This document shows positions 1 to 9,360 of a stretch of DNA of 18,065 nt, piece by piece. Where the stretch lies: contig QPFY01000080.1 of assembly GCA_003665825.1 (NCBI GenBank), positions 1 through 18,065 on the forward strand, written 5' to 3'. This stretch comes from Microbotryum silenes-acaulis (lineage: Eukaryota; Basidiomycota; Microbotryomycetes; Microbotryales; Microbotryaceae). A program made the position numbers and the translations under genes. A model generated the notes under the pieces. That model was not told where the DNA came from. It worked only from the letters and a program-made list of their open reading frames with translations, and ran no database searches. Each line of letters opens with the position of its first letter. Within the stretch, counting starts at the first letter, position 1.

Positions 1-3
1 CGC

Positions 4-332
4 TGTGAGGAATCCACTCTCCGCTCGGTCAGGGGGACTTAGGCGCGCGGAGCGAGCCGGGCGCATCGGCCCAGGACTTAGGCGCGCGGAGCGAGCCGGC
101 GCATCGGCCAGGACTTAGGCGCGCGCAGCGAGCCTGGCACATTGGCTCAGCCCCGAGGCTCGCTGGCTGAGGACTTGGGGCGCGCGGCTCCCTTACTGTT
201 AGATTCCTATTCATCACTCTTGGCTATAACTACATCGCTGACGTAGTAGAGTTGATCGAATAGGTATGTTGAAATGATATTCATCACTCTTGGCTATAAC
301 TACATCGCTGACGTAGTAGAGTTGATCGAATA
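4..332 (+). repeat. 5' LTR of copy A
   Basis: Starts TGTGAGGAATCC. The same start follows the polypurine tract at 4901, which fixes the left border. The right border is set just before the primer-binding site (GGTTATAAGCCC) and by the point where the 3' LTR copy stops matching (5229-5231), so it is certain to about 2 bp. The ends read TG...TA rather than the usual TG...CA. The left half is GC-rich and built of 39-bp tandem units; the right half is AT-richer and holds two 56-bp direct repeats. TATAAC at 225-230 and 295-300 could serve as TATA boxes, but this is only a guess. Confidence 0.9.
31..148 (+). repeat. Three 39-bp GC-rich tandem units in 5' LTR (A)
   Basis: Units at about 31-72, 73-109 and 110-148 share the core AGGACTTAGGCGCGCGGAGC followed by GAGCCGGGCGCATCGGCCC. 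The first has three extra G and the second lacks one G and one C compared with the 3' LTR units. The third unit is the most diverged (CAGCGAGCCTGGCACATTGG). A partial fourth AGGACTTGGGGCGCGCGG follows at about 167-185. They lie in the probable U3 region. Confidence 0.85.
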
Positions 333-334
333 GG
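209..334 (+). repeat. Pair of 56-bp direct repeats in 5' LTR (A)
   Basis: Identical units at 209-264 and 279-334 (start ATTCATCACTCTTGGC, end GTTGATCGAATAGG) are separated by 14 bp. Each holds the imperfect palindrome CTACATCGCTGACGTAG, whose TGACGTA resembles a bZIP (CRE/ATF) half-site, and a TATAAC. The second unit ends on the LTR border and the first two bases of the primer-binding site. All LTRs in the window carry this pair. Confidence 0.9.
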
Positions 335-354
335 TTATAAGCCCACGAGCTACC
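333..354 (+). other. Primer-binding site, copy A (half-tRNA type)
   Basis: GGTTATAAGCCCACGAGC followed by TACC lies immediately after the LTR. There is no TGG complementary to a tRNA 3' CCA end. The first 12 bases instead equal the complement of an initiator tRNA-Met anticodon loop and stem (GGTTATGAGCCC) with one mismatch. Drosophila copia and yeast Ty5 are known to prime with such an internal tRNA fragment. The next bases complement GGTAGCTCG, the D-arm form of bacterial-type tRNA-fMet. The same site is present in copies B and C. Confidence 0.7.
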
Positions 355-365
355 AGCCCCGCCGC

Positions 366-3300
366 TTGAAATTTTTCCCTCGAGCCCAGCCACTCGAGCC
401 GCCCCAGCCCATCGCACCATCGCAGCATGGACAGCTCCCCCGCCCCGCCTTCGCCCCCAGGGACATCAGCTCCCCTGACCCTTCGATCAGCGTGCAAATC
501 GCCACGCTACAGGCACAGCTTGCCGCTCTACAGGCCTCACAGCCCCCTGCCGCCGCCGCCGCCTCCCCGCCCGTCACTGCCACGCAGGCAAACACCGCCA
601 CCGCATCAAAAGTCGTGTTCCCCAAGCACGCTCGCCTTGACGGCCCTAAGTCGTTTACAAACTGGTTACGTCAACTCCGTCTCGCGCTTCCAAATCAAGC
701 CCGTGGTTACGTTCTTGACGGTGTCATTCCCCCGACGTGGACGGCCGACCAGCTTGCCGCCCGTGACGACGCCGCGCGTGAAATCATCGTTGGCTCGATC
801 GACTCAGCCGACGTCTCAGCCACCCTCGACACCATCCCCAGCGACGACCTGTCGGCACCACGCATCTTCGCCGCACTCAAGGCTCGTTTCGCACCGGACG
901 ACGCCACTCGTACCCTCGAGTTGTTCGCCCGCCTTTGGGACTTCAGGAAGATGCCTGCCTCCGTCGAGGCGTACGACACGTGGCTCCGTGAATACATGTC
1001 GATCGCGCAGGAAATCCGCGACGCCAAAACCTCGCTCAACGACGTGCTCGCCACTCACGTGCTCGCCATGGTCCCACCCTGCCTCGACAGCTTCCGACTC
1101 ACGTTCACGGACGAGCAGCGCAACCAACGCGACCTCCCGGAACTCACGACGCTGACGGATCGCATTCGCATCCAGCTTCGCTCGGCGGGACTCTCGTCAT
1201 CGCACTCGGCCATGCTCGCCACCGCCTCCCCTTGTCCCGCCTGCCGCGCCCCCGGCCACCGTCTGCGCGACTGCACCTCACGGGCGACACACCCGCCCGC
1301 CGGCCCCTGCCGCCGCTGCCACAAGAAAGGTCACTGGGCCCTCGACTGCAAGCACCGGGGCGAACAGAAACACACCGGCGACGACAACCAGGACGACACG
1401 TCTCTCCCCGCCGCTCAACAGCCTAACATCGGCTATTTCGCCTCCTGCCTGTTCGCTCGCCGGCAACTCCCGACTGACGCCTTTGTAGTCGACTCGGGCG
1501 CCACGGCACACATGGTCGCCGATCGCTCTCTATTCACGGCTTATCGCCAGACGGCGCACACCAAGATCGGCGGCATCGCCGGCGGTATCACGGCCATTGG
1601 TATGGGGGACGTAGCGTTCGTTGCCAAGACCGGACATCCGATCACGCTGCGTGGCGTTCTGCACACGCCGGGCCTCCACGTCAACCTCCTCTCTGTTTCT
1701 CGCCTCTGCGACACCGACCGCGTTCGACTCGCCTTCACCAGCGACGGCATCGACATCGCCAAGGACGGCCAGGCCATTGCTCACGGTACCAGGGTTAACG
1801 ACGGTCTCTACCTTTTGGACGCGGATCACACCAAGTGTCAGCAGCTTGCCCTTCTCTCGCGTTCTGAGTCTACCGTGCCCCTGCTTACCCTTCACCGCTG
1901 CCTCGGCCATCTTGCCCCATCCTCTATACAGAAGATGATCGCCGCAGGTTTGCTGGACGGGTTTGGGGCCGGGTACAGTGACAAAGACGTAGAGGAGTTT
2001 GTTTGCAATGCTTGCCTTGGTTCCAAAGGCCACCGTCTTCCTTTTCCCGACTCTGAGTCGCATTCCCCCGAGAGACTCGGCCTCGTGCACAGCGATGTCC
2101 TTTCGTTCCCCACTCCGTCCTTGACCGGGAAGCGCTACCTTGTCACATTTCTTGACGACCACTCTCGCAAACTCTGGGCATACGCGATCGATCACAAAAG
2201 CGACGTCTTCCCGACCTTCCAGACTTGGCTCGCCGAAGTGGAGTTAGAGACGAACGCGCGTTTAAAAACCCTTCGCACTGACAACGGCGGGGAGTACCGA
2301 TCGAACGCATTCACGGAGTTCTGCAAGTCCAGGGGCATTCGTCGTCAATACTCTATCCCCTACACACCTCAGCAAAACGGTCGTGCCGAACGTGTCAATC
2401 TCTCCATTGTCGAGGGCATCCTCGCCCTCCTTGCTGACTCCCATCTGCCGGCCACCTTTTGGGATGAAGCGGCTGCGTACTTCGTTTATTGCAAAAACAG
2501 GTGCTCACACTCAGCTTTGGCCAAACAGACTCCAGAATCCGTTTGGAACGGCCGACGCACCACCACCACCGCCCTCCACCCGTTCGGCTGCGCGGCCTGG
2601 CTCACGGTCGCGCCGGACCTTCGCAGCAAGCTCGACCCCAAGGCCGCGCGCGTGATCTTCACCGGTTACGACCTCGCCTCCAAGGCTTTCCGTTTCTTCG
2701 ACCATTATACCAACAAGGTTGTGATTGGCCGAAATGCCACCTTCCTCGACGACGACTTCCCCGGCCTCCCAATCAACACGCCCGTCGATGTGGACAACAC
2801 CGAACGCCAGTTCGTCATTCCCGCCGACACGCCCGCCCCCGCCGTCAAGACGAGGACCCCACTAGTAAGGTCGGCGCACATGGACGTCTCATCCTCTCTT
2901 GATGATTCTGCCATGAGCGCCGTTGACGTGGCCCCAGGGTACACTGGCGGATCCTTACTTAATTCTACAGATATCAGCCCCTCGCCGTCCCCGTCGCTTG
3001 TCCCGCTTTCGTCGCCCGCCACGTCCTCGGCCGGAGGACCGTCCCTCGATGACTCGGACGACCCGCTTGACCTCCTCAACTCCAACACCGCGGTTCGCCT
3101 CAACCTGATGGACGTACATCGATCCGACGACGACACCCTGGTGACGCCCGCACCCGCCATTGCCCCCGCTGAACAGCCCTCCGATGACGACTCCCCTGAT
3201 GAGATCGATTTCCTCTCTCGCCACCACCGCGCCTTCATCGCCACAGACGACGACGACCCCACCCTCGACGCCATCGAGCCCGTCAAGTCGATTACTAGCG

Positions 3301-4937
3301 ATCCTCAGACCTGGCGCGAAGCAATGTCCAGCGACGAGCACGACATCTGGGCTCAGGCTGCCGCCGCCGAGTTCACCGCCATGCGCGACGACTTCAAGGT
3401 GTTCACCATCGAGCCTCGATCCTCCGTACCACCGGGCGCCACTATCGTCACCTCCAAGTTCGTCTGGAAGACCAAACGCGACGCACGCGGCGAAGTCACG
3501 GGGCACAAGGCACGTCTCGTAGCGCAAGGTAACCGACAACGCGACGGCATCGACTTCTCGGAGACTTTCGCACCCGTCGCCCGGTTCTCCTCCATTCGCT
3601 GCCTCCTTGCCCTCGCCGCTGCCAATGGTTACCACGTTCATCAGGCCGACATCGACAAGGCTTACCTCCACGGCGAGCTCGATCACGATATCTGGATGAC
3701 GACGCCACGAGGTTTCGACTTCCCAAGTGATAAGATTCTCCGCCTGCGGCGCTCAATCTACGGTCTCAAGCAGGCCGGTCGCATCTGGAATCGCCACATT
3801 GACACATCACTCAGGAGTCTCGGGTACAAGGCAACGGGCACTGATCACTGCATTTACTCTCACATTGATGATCAGCAACGGCCCCATTATATCGCCTTGT
3901 ATGTCGACGATCTCCTCATTGTCAGCCCCGCCCTCGACGAGATCGAACGCGTCATCTCCGGCCTCGAACAACGATACGGCGTCAAACGACTCGGCCCCGC
4001 GGAATACATCCTCGGCATCCAAATCCGCCGCCTGGACGACGGCTCCATTGCCCTATCCCAGGAACGCTACATCATGGACGTGCTCGCCCGGTTTCACTTC
4101 GACACCACGACACGCGGCGCTACGGTGCCAATGACGCCCGGCCTCTCGCTCACGGCAGTTCCGGGTCAAGGAACGGAGCGCATTCGATCGTGGTACCTAC
4201 AAGCCATTGGCTCCCTCCTGTACATTTCCCTTGGCACTCGACCCGACATTGCCTTCGCCGTCTCGTACTTGTCCCGGTTCGCCAACAACCCTGGCCGCCG
4301 TCATTGGATTGCCGTCAAACACGTCCTTCGCTACCTTCGCGCCACGTACCGCGATGAGCTACTCTACGCCCGCGGTCCAGCCAAAGTTACGGGTGTGGTT
4401 GGGTATTCCGATGCGAACTGGGGTGCCTGCGTCGACACGTCCATCTCCACAATGGGCTTCGTCTTTTACTTGGCCGGCTCCGCCGTCTCTTGGTCATCGA
4501 AGCGTCAGACTCGGGTGGCGGATTCCACCACTGATGCCGAATACCTCGCCTTGTCGCACGCTGGTAAGGAAGCGATTTACCTTACGCAACTCCTCTCCGA
4601 GCTCCACGTTCGCCCGATCGATGCAGCTCACATCTTCACCGACAACGAGGCCGCGGCCGCCGTCGCTCACGACCCCGTTCGCACCTCCGGCACTCGACAC
4701 ATACGCCTCCGCGAGCATTTTGTCCGCGACATGGTCAACCGAGGCGATATCTCCCTCTCACACGTTGGCACAGCGGACATGGTTGCGGACCTATTCACCA
4801 AAGCGCTGGGTCCCAAGATTTTTGGTATACATTGCTATGCTCTAGGCCTCCGGACGCGGCACCCACGGCTCAAGTCTACCTCGCGTTCGCGTGGGGGGGG
4901 TGTGAGGAATCCACTCTCCGCTCGGGTCAGGACTTAG
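366..4937 (+). CDS. gag-pol: Copy A Gag-Pol polyprotein (no in-frame ATG at gag start)
   Basis: One open frame of 1523 codons encodes the whole copia polyprotein. In order: Gag region (about residues 90-265), CCHC zinc knuckles at 290-303 and 315-328 (both C-x2-C-x4-H-x4-C), aspartic protease DSGA at 376-379, GAG-pre-integrase HHCC (H510, H515, C547, C550), integrase D577-D639-E675 (DD35E), acidic/proline-rich linker (about 820-990), reverse transcriptase with D1095 and Y1179-VDD-1182, and RNase H with D1349, E1392 and D1426. All catalytic residues are kept. The frame opens at a TTG (366), unlikely to start translation in a eukaryote; its first ATG is 951 (residue 196). The probable true start is ATG 427, in good context (GCAGCATGG), but here it lies in another frame because two C runs (437-441 and 454-458) are each one longer than in copy C. 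The stop (4935-4937) lies inside the 3' LTR. Confidence 0.93.
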   Translation: MKFFPRAQPLEPPQPIAPSQHGQLPRPAFAPRDISSPDPSISVQIATLQAQLAALQASQPPAAAAASPPVTATQANTATASKVVFPKHARLDGPKSFTNWLRQLRLALPNQARGYVLDGVIPPTWTADQLAARDDAAREIIVGSIDSADVSATLDTIPSDDLSAPRIFAALKARFAPDDATRTLELFARLWDFRKMPASVEAYDTWLREYMSIAQEIRDAKTSLNDVLATHVLAMVPPCLDSFRLTFTDEQRNQRDLPELTTLTDRIRIQLRSAGLSSSHSAMLATASPCPACRAPGHRLRDCTSRATHPPAGPCRRCHKKGHWALDCKHRGEQKHTGDDNQDDTSLPAAQQPNIGYFASCLFARRQLPTDAFVVDSGATAHMVADRSLFTAYRQTAHTKIGGIAGGITAIGMGDVAFVAKTGHPITLRGVLHTPGLHVNLLSVSRLCDTDRVRLAFTSDGIDIAKDGQAIAHGTRVNDGLYLLDADHTKCQQLALLSRSESTVPLLTLHRCLGHLAPSSIQKMIAAGLLDGFGAGYSDKDVEEFVCNACLGSKGHRLPFPDSESHSPERLGLVHSDVLSFPTPSLTGKRYLVTFLDDHSRKLWAYAIDHKSDVFPTFQTWLAEVELETNARLKTLRTDNGGEYRSNAFTEFCKSRGIRRQYSIPYTPQQNGRAERVNLSIVEGILALLADSHLPATFWDEAAAYFVYCKNRCSHSALAKQTPESVWNGRRTTTTALHPFGCAAWLTVAPDLRSKLDPKAARVIFTGYDLASKAFRFFDHYTNKVVIGRNATFLDDDFPGLPINTPVDVDNTERQFVIPADTPAPAVKTRTPLVRSAHMDVSSSLDDSAMSAVDVAPGYTGGSLLNSTDISPSPSPSLVPLSSPATSSAGGPSLDDSDDPLDLLNSNTAVRLNLMDVHRSDDDTLVTPAPAIAPAEQPSDDDSPDEIDFLSRHHRAFIATDDDDPTLDAIEPVKSITSDPQTWREAMSSDEHDIWAQAAAAEFTAMRDDFKVFTIEPRSSVPPGATIVTSKFVWKTKRDARGEVTGHKARLVAQGNRQRDGIDFSETFAPVARFSSIRCLLALAAANGYHVHQADIDKAYLHGELDHDIWMTTPRGFDFPSDKILRLRRSIYGLKQAGRIWNRHIDTSLRSLGYKATGTDHCIYSHIDDQQRPHYIALYVDDLLIVSPALDEIERVISGLEQRYGVKRLGPAEYILGIQIRRLDDGSIALSQERYIMDVLARFHFDTTTRGATVPMTPGLSLTAVPGQGTERIRSWYLQAIGSLLYISLGTRPDIAFAVSYLSRFANNPGRRHWIAVKHVLRYLRATYRDELLYARGPAKVTGVVGYSDANWGACVDTSISTMGFVFYLAGSAVSWSSKRQTRVADSTTDAEYLALSHAGKEAIYLTQLLSELHVRPIDAAHIFTDNEAAAAVAHDPVRTSGTRHIRLREHFVRDMVNRGDISLSHVGTADMVADLFTKALGPKIFGIHCYALGLRTRHPRLKSTSRSRGGGVRNPLSARVRT
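4893..4900 (+). other. Polypurine tract, copy A
   Basis: Eight G directly before the TGTGAGG start of the 3' LTR form the plus-strand primer site. It lies within the gag-pol reading frame (read as Gly-Gly-Gly). The C copy also has eight, the D copy nine. Confidence 0.85.
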
Positions 4938-5229
4938 GCGCGCGGAGCGAGCCGGGCGCATCGGCCCAGGACTTAGGCGCGCGGAGCGAGCCGGGCGCAT
5001 CGGCCCAGGACTTAGGCGCGCGCAGCGAGCCTGGCACATTGGCTCAGCCCCGAGGCTCGCTGGCTGAGGACTTGGGGCGCGCGGCTCCCTTACTGTTAGA
5101 TTCCTATTCATCACTCTTGGCTATAACTACATCGCTGACGTAGTAGAGTTGATCGAATAGGTATGTTGAAATGATATTCATCACTCTTGGCTATAACTAC
5201 ATCGCTGACGTAGTAGAGTTGATCGAATA
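4901..5229 (+). repeat. 3' LTR of copy A
   Basis: Same length as the 5' LTR. It holds three clean 39-bp units (4929-4967, 4968-5006, 5007-5045) and the two 56-bp repeats (5106-5161 and 5176-5231). Against the 5' LTR it differs only at GGG/GG, GG/GGGGG, GGG/GG and CCC/CC runs. Matching to the 5' LTR continues through GG at 5230-5231, then stops at the junction with copy B. Confidence 0.9.
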
Positions 5230-5245
5230 GGAAAGTGACGAAGAT
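5230..5245. other. Junction A 3' LTR / truncated copy B
   Basis: About 14 bases (5232-5245, AAAGTGACGAAGAT) separate the end of the A LTR from sequence clearly matching copy B (TTGTGGAGATGG onward). They contain ACGAAG, which is also found at nearly this spot in C (9974-9979), so they may be damaged element sequence rather than new filler. No target-site duplication is recognisable. Confidence 0.6.
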
Positions 5246-8200
5246 TTGTGGAGATGGACGTGTCGACGCAGGCACCCCAGTTCGCATCGGAATAACCGAC
5301 CACACCCGTAACTTTGGCTGGACCGCGGGCGTAGAGTAGCTCATCGCGGTACGTGGCACGAAGGTAGCGAAGGACGTGTTTGACGGCAATCCAATGACGA
5401 CGGCCAGGGTTGTTGGCGAACCGGGACAAGTACGAGACGGCGAAGGCAATGTCGGGTCGAGTGCCAAGGGAAATGTACAGGAGGGAGCCGATGGCTTGGA
5501 GGTACCACGATCGAATGCGCTCCGTTCCCTGACCCGGAACTGCTGTGAGCGAGAGGCCGGGCGTCATTGGCACTGTAGCGCCGCGTGTCGTGGTGTCGAA
5601 GTGAAACCGGGCGAGCACGTCCATGATGTAGCGTTCCTGGGATAGGGCAATGGAGCCGTCGTCCAGGCGGCGGATTTGGATGCCGAGGATGTATTCCGCG
5701 GGGCCGAGCCTTTTGACGCCGTATCGCTGTTCAAGGCCGGAGATGACGCGTTCGATCTCATCGAGGGCGGGGCTGACAATGAGGAGATCGTCGACATACA
5801 AGGCGATATAATGGGGCCGTTGCTGATCATCAATGTGAGAGTAAATGCAGTGATCAGTGCCCGTTGCCTTGTACCCGAGACTCCTGAGTGATGTGTCAAT
5901 GTGGCGATTCCAGATGCGACCGGCCTGCTTGAGACCGTAGATTGAGCGCCGCAGGCGGAGAACCTTATCGCTCGGGAAGTCGAAACCTCGTGGCGTTGTC
6001 ATCCAGATATCGTGATCGAGCTCGCCGTGGAGGTAAGCCTTGTCGATGTCGGCCTGATGAACGTGGTAACCGTTGGCAGCGGCGAGGGCAAGGAGGCAGC
6101 GAATGGAGGAGAAACGGGCAACGGGTGCGAAAGTCTCCGAGAAATCGATGCCGTCGCGTTGGCGGTTACCTTGCGCTACAAGGCGTGCCTTCCGCCCTGT
6201 GACGTCACCGCGTGCATCGCGCTTGGTCTTCCAGACGAATTTGGAGGTGACGATAGTGGCGCCCGGCGGTACGGAGGATCGAGGCTCGATGGTGAACACC
6301 TTGAAGTCGTCGCGCATGGCGGTGAACTCGGCGGCGGCAGCCTGAGCCCAGATGTCGTGCTCGTCGCTGGACATTGCTTCACGCCAGGTCTGAGGGTCGC
6401 TAGTGATCGATTTGATGGGCTCGATGGCTTCGAGGGCGGGGTTGTCGTCTTCTGCGGCGATGAAGGCGCGGTGGTGGCGAGAGAGGAAATCGATCTCATC
6501 AGGGGAGTCGTCATCGGAGGGCTGTTCAGCGGGGGCCATGGCGGGTGCGGGCGTCACCAGGGTGTCGTCGTCGGATTGATGTACGTCCATCAGGTTGAGG
6601 CGAACCGCGGTGTTGGAGTTGAGGAGGTCAAGCGGGTCGTCCGAGTCATCGAGGGACGGTCCCCGGCCGAGGATGTGGCGGGCGACGAAAGCGGGGCAAG
6701 CGACGGGGACGGCGAGGGGCTGGTATCTGTAGAATTAAGTAAGGATCCGCCAGTGTACCCTGGGGCCACGTCAACGGCGCTCATGGCAGAATCATCAAGA
6801 GAGGATGAGACGTCCATGTGCGCCGACCTTACTAGTGGGGTCCTCGTCTTGACGGCTGGGGCGGGCGTGTCGGCGGGAATGACGAACTGGCGTTCGGTGT
6901 CGTCCGCATCGACGGGCGTGTTGATTGGTAGACCGGGGAAGTCGTCGTCGAGGAAGGTGGCATTTCGGCCAATCACAACCTTGTTGGTAGAATGGTCGAA
7001 GAAACGGAAAGCCTTGGAGGCGAGGTCGTAACCGGTGAAGATCACGCGCGCGGCCTTGGGGTCGAGCTTGCTGCGAAGGTTCGGCGCGACCGTGAGCCAG
7101 GCCGCGCAGCCGAACGGGTGGAGGGCGGTGGCGGTGGTGCGTTGGCCGTTCCAAACGGATTCTGGAGTCTGTTTGGCCAAAGCTGAGTGTGAGCACCTGT
7201 TTTTGCAATAAACGAAGTATGCAGCCGCTTCATCCCAAAAGGTGGCCGGCAGATGGGAGTCAGCAAGGAGGGCAAGGACGCCCTCGACGATGGAGAGATT
7301 GACACGTTCGGCACGACCGTTTTGCTGAGGTGTGTAGGGGATAGAATATTGACGACGAATACCCCTGGACTTGCAGAACTCCGTGAATGCGTTCGATTGG
7401 TACTCCCCGCCGTTGTCGGTGCGAAGGGTTTTTAAACGCTCGTTCGTCTCTAACTCCACTTCGGCGAGCCAAGTCTGGAAGGTCGGGAAGACGTCGCTTT
7501 TGTGATCGATCGCGTATGCCCAGAGTTTGCGAGAGTGGTCGTCAAGAAATGTGACAAGGTAGCGCTTCCCGGTCAAGGACGGAGTGGGGAACGAAAGGAC
7601 ATCGCTGTGCACGAGGCCGAGTCTTTCGGGGAATGCGACTCAGAGTCGGGAAAAGGAAGACGGTGGCCTTTGGAACCAAGGCAAGCATTGCAAACAAACT
7701 CCTCTACGTCTTTGTCACTGTACCCGGCCCCAAACCCGTCCAGCAAACCTGCGGCGATCATCTTCTGTATAGAGGATGGGGCAAGATGGCCGAGGCAGCG
7801 GTGAAGGGTAAGCAGGGGCACGGTCGACTCAGAACGCGAGAGAAAGGCAAGCTGCTGACACTTGGTGTGGTCCGCGTCCAAAAGGTAGAGACCGTCGTTA
7901 ACCCTGGTACCGTGAGCAATGGCCTGGCCGTCCTTGGCGATGTCGATGCCGTCGCTGGTGAAGGCGAGTCGAACGCGGTCGGTGTCGCAGAGGCGAGAGA
8001 CGGAGAGGAGGTTGACGTGGAGGCCCGGCGTGTGCAGAACGCCACGCAGCGTGATCGGATGTCCGGTCTTGGCAACGAACGCTACGTCCCCCATGCCGAT
8101 GGCCGTGATACCGCCGGCAATGCCGCCGATCTTGGTGTGCGCCGTCTGGCGATAAGCCGTGAATAGAGAACGATCGGCGACCATGTGTGCCGTGGCGCCC

Positions 8201-9268
8201 GAGTCGACTACAAAGGCATCAGTCGGGAGTTGCCGGCGAGCGAACAGGCAGGAGGCGAAATAGCCGACGTTAGGCTGTTGAGCGGCGGGGAGAGACATGT
8301 CGTCCTGGTTGTCGTCGCCGGTGTGTTTTTGTTCGCCCCGGTGCTTGCAGTCGAGGGCCCAGTGCCCTTTCTTGTGGCAGCGGCGGCAGGGGCCGGCGGG
8401 CGGGTGTTTCGCCCGTGAGGTGCAGTCGCGCAGGCGGTGGCCGGGGGCGCGGCAGGCGGGACAAGGGGAGGCGGTGGCGAGCATGGCCGAGTGTGATGAC
8501 GAGAGTCCCGCCGAGCGAAGCTGGATGCGAATGCGATCCGTCAGCGTCGTGAGTTCCGGGAGGTCGCGTTGGTTGCGCTGCTCGTCCGTGAATGTGAGGC
8601 GGAAGCTGTCGAGGCAAGGTGGGACCATGGCGAGCACGTGAGTGGCGAGCACGTCGTTGAGCGAGGTTTTGGCGTCGCGGATTTCCTGCGCGATCGACAT
8701 GTATTCGCGGAGCCAGGTGTCGTACGCCTCGACGGAGGCAGGCATCTTCCTGAAATCCCAAAGGCGGGCGAACAACTCGAGGGTGCGAGTGGCGTCGTCC
8801 GGTGCGAAACGAGCCTTGAGTGCGGCGAAGATGCGTGGTGCCGACAGGTCGTCGCTGGGGATGGTGTCGAGGGTGGCTGAGACGTCGGCGGAGTCGATCG
8901 AGCCAACGATGATTTCCCGCGCGGCGTCGTCACGGGCGGCAAGCTGGTCAGCCGTCCATGTCGGGGGATGACACCGTCAAGAACGTAACCACGGACTTGA
9001 TTTGGAAGCGCGAGACGGAGTTGACGTAACCAGTTCGTAAACGACTTAGGCCGTCAAGACGAGCGTGCTTGGGGAACACGACTTTTGATGCGGTGGCGGT
9101 GTTTGCCTGCGTGGCAGTGACGGGCGGGTGGCGGCGGCGGCGGCGGCAGGGGGCGGTGAGGCCTGTAGAGCGGCAAGCTGTGCCTGTAGCGTGGCGATTT
9201 GCACGCTGATCGAAGGGTCAGGGGAGCTGGTGTCCCTGGGGCGAGGGCGGGGCGGGGGAGCTGTCCAT
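5246..9268 (-). pseudogene. gag-pol: Copy B gag-pol, frameshifted and 3'-truncated
   Basis: From ATG 9268 (GCAGCATGG context) the polyprotein can be followed only with frame changes near 9261, 9130 (+2), 9050 (-1), 8968 (-1), 7628 (-1) and 6661-6664 (-1). The readable blocks are gag to GAG-pre-integrase (about 8,960-7,630, with both zinc knuckles and protease DSGA near 8200), integrase with the linker (about 7,612-6,665, with TDNGGEY and NGRAERVN), and reverse transcriptase to partial RNase H (about 6,660-5,246, YVDD at 5788-5799). At 5181-5245 the last frame reads into the antisense of the A LTR. All breaks are 1-2-base indels, mostly in G or C runs, so sequencing error is a real alternative to decay. 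The -1 at 8968 is shared with C and so is more likely real. Confidence 0.88.
9266..9268 (-). promoter_or_regulatory. Probable gag start codon, copy B
   Basis: ATG in the context GCAGCATGG (G at -3 is not kept, G at +4 is) lies 70 bases inside the primer-binding site. The C run that follows has five C, as in A, which puts the ATG out of the gag frame; copy C has four and is in frame. Confidence 0.5.
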
Positions 9269-9338
9269 GCTGCGATGGTGCGATGGGCTGGGGCGGCTCG
9301 AGTGGCTGGGCTCGAGGGAAAATGCAAGCGGCGGGGCT

Positions 9339-9360
9339 GGTAGCTCGTGGGCTTATAACC
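9339..9360 (-). other. Primer-binding site, copy B
   Basis: Same bases as in copy A, read on the minus strand, directly next to the LTR (9361-9537). The plus strand here reads like part of an initiator tRNA (GGTAGCTCGT then GGGCTTATAACC). Confidence 0.7.

Larger units (their letters stand above)
4..5229 (+). mobile_element. Copy A: complete Ty1/copia LTR retrotransposon
   Basis: Full-length element with 5' LTR (4-332), primer-binding site (333-354), a single gag-pol frame (to 4937), polypurine tract (4893-4900) and 3' LTR (4901-5229). The integrase lies before the reverse transcriptase, which is the Ty1/copia order and excludes Ty3/gypsy. The two LTRs differ only by indels in G or C runs, with no substitution seen, so the insertion looks young. 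Only three bases lie left of the element. They do not match the bases after the 3' LTR in any register tried, so no target-site duplication can be shown. At about 5.2 kb it has the usual length for the superfamily. It is the only copy here with one unbroken gag-pol frame, although the gag start codon is out of frame. Confidence 0.95.
333..9360. repeat. ~4.1-kb inverted repeat formed by A and B
   Basis: The internal region of A (333 to about 4453) is the reverse complement of B (about 5246-9360) apart from subtype differences and indels. The unpaired middle, about 0.8 kb, is the 3' end and 3' LTR of A. The outer ends are the two primer-binding sites, each bordered by an LTR. Confidence 0.9.

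Noticed and set aside
29..217. Small minus-strand frames in the LTRs (also 4842-5114) and a plus-strand frame at 4832-5143
   Set aside because: They read through the 39-bp tandem repeats and give repetitive peptides; LTR sequence, not genes.
366..368. TTG as the true start of the copy A polyprotein
   Set aside because: A eukaryotic element would use ATG; the corresponding TTG in C (14057) leads into a different frame from gag, while ATG 13998 leads into gag.
2955..3686. Minus-strand open frame of 243 codons inside copy A
   Set aside because: Antisense shadow of the intact gag-pol frame; no family resemblance.
6012..7031. Long plus-strand open frame (339 codons) and its counterparts at 10678-11766 and 15631-16362
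   Set aside because: They lie antisense to the RT and linker of copies B, C and D, recur wherever this sequence occurs, have no recognisable domain, and are expected from GC-rich codon use.
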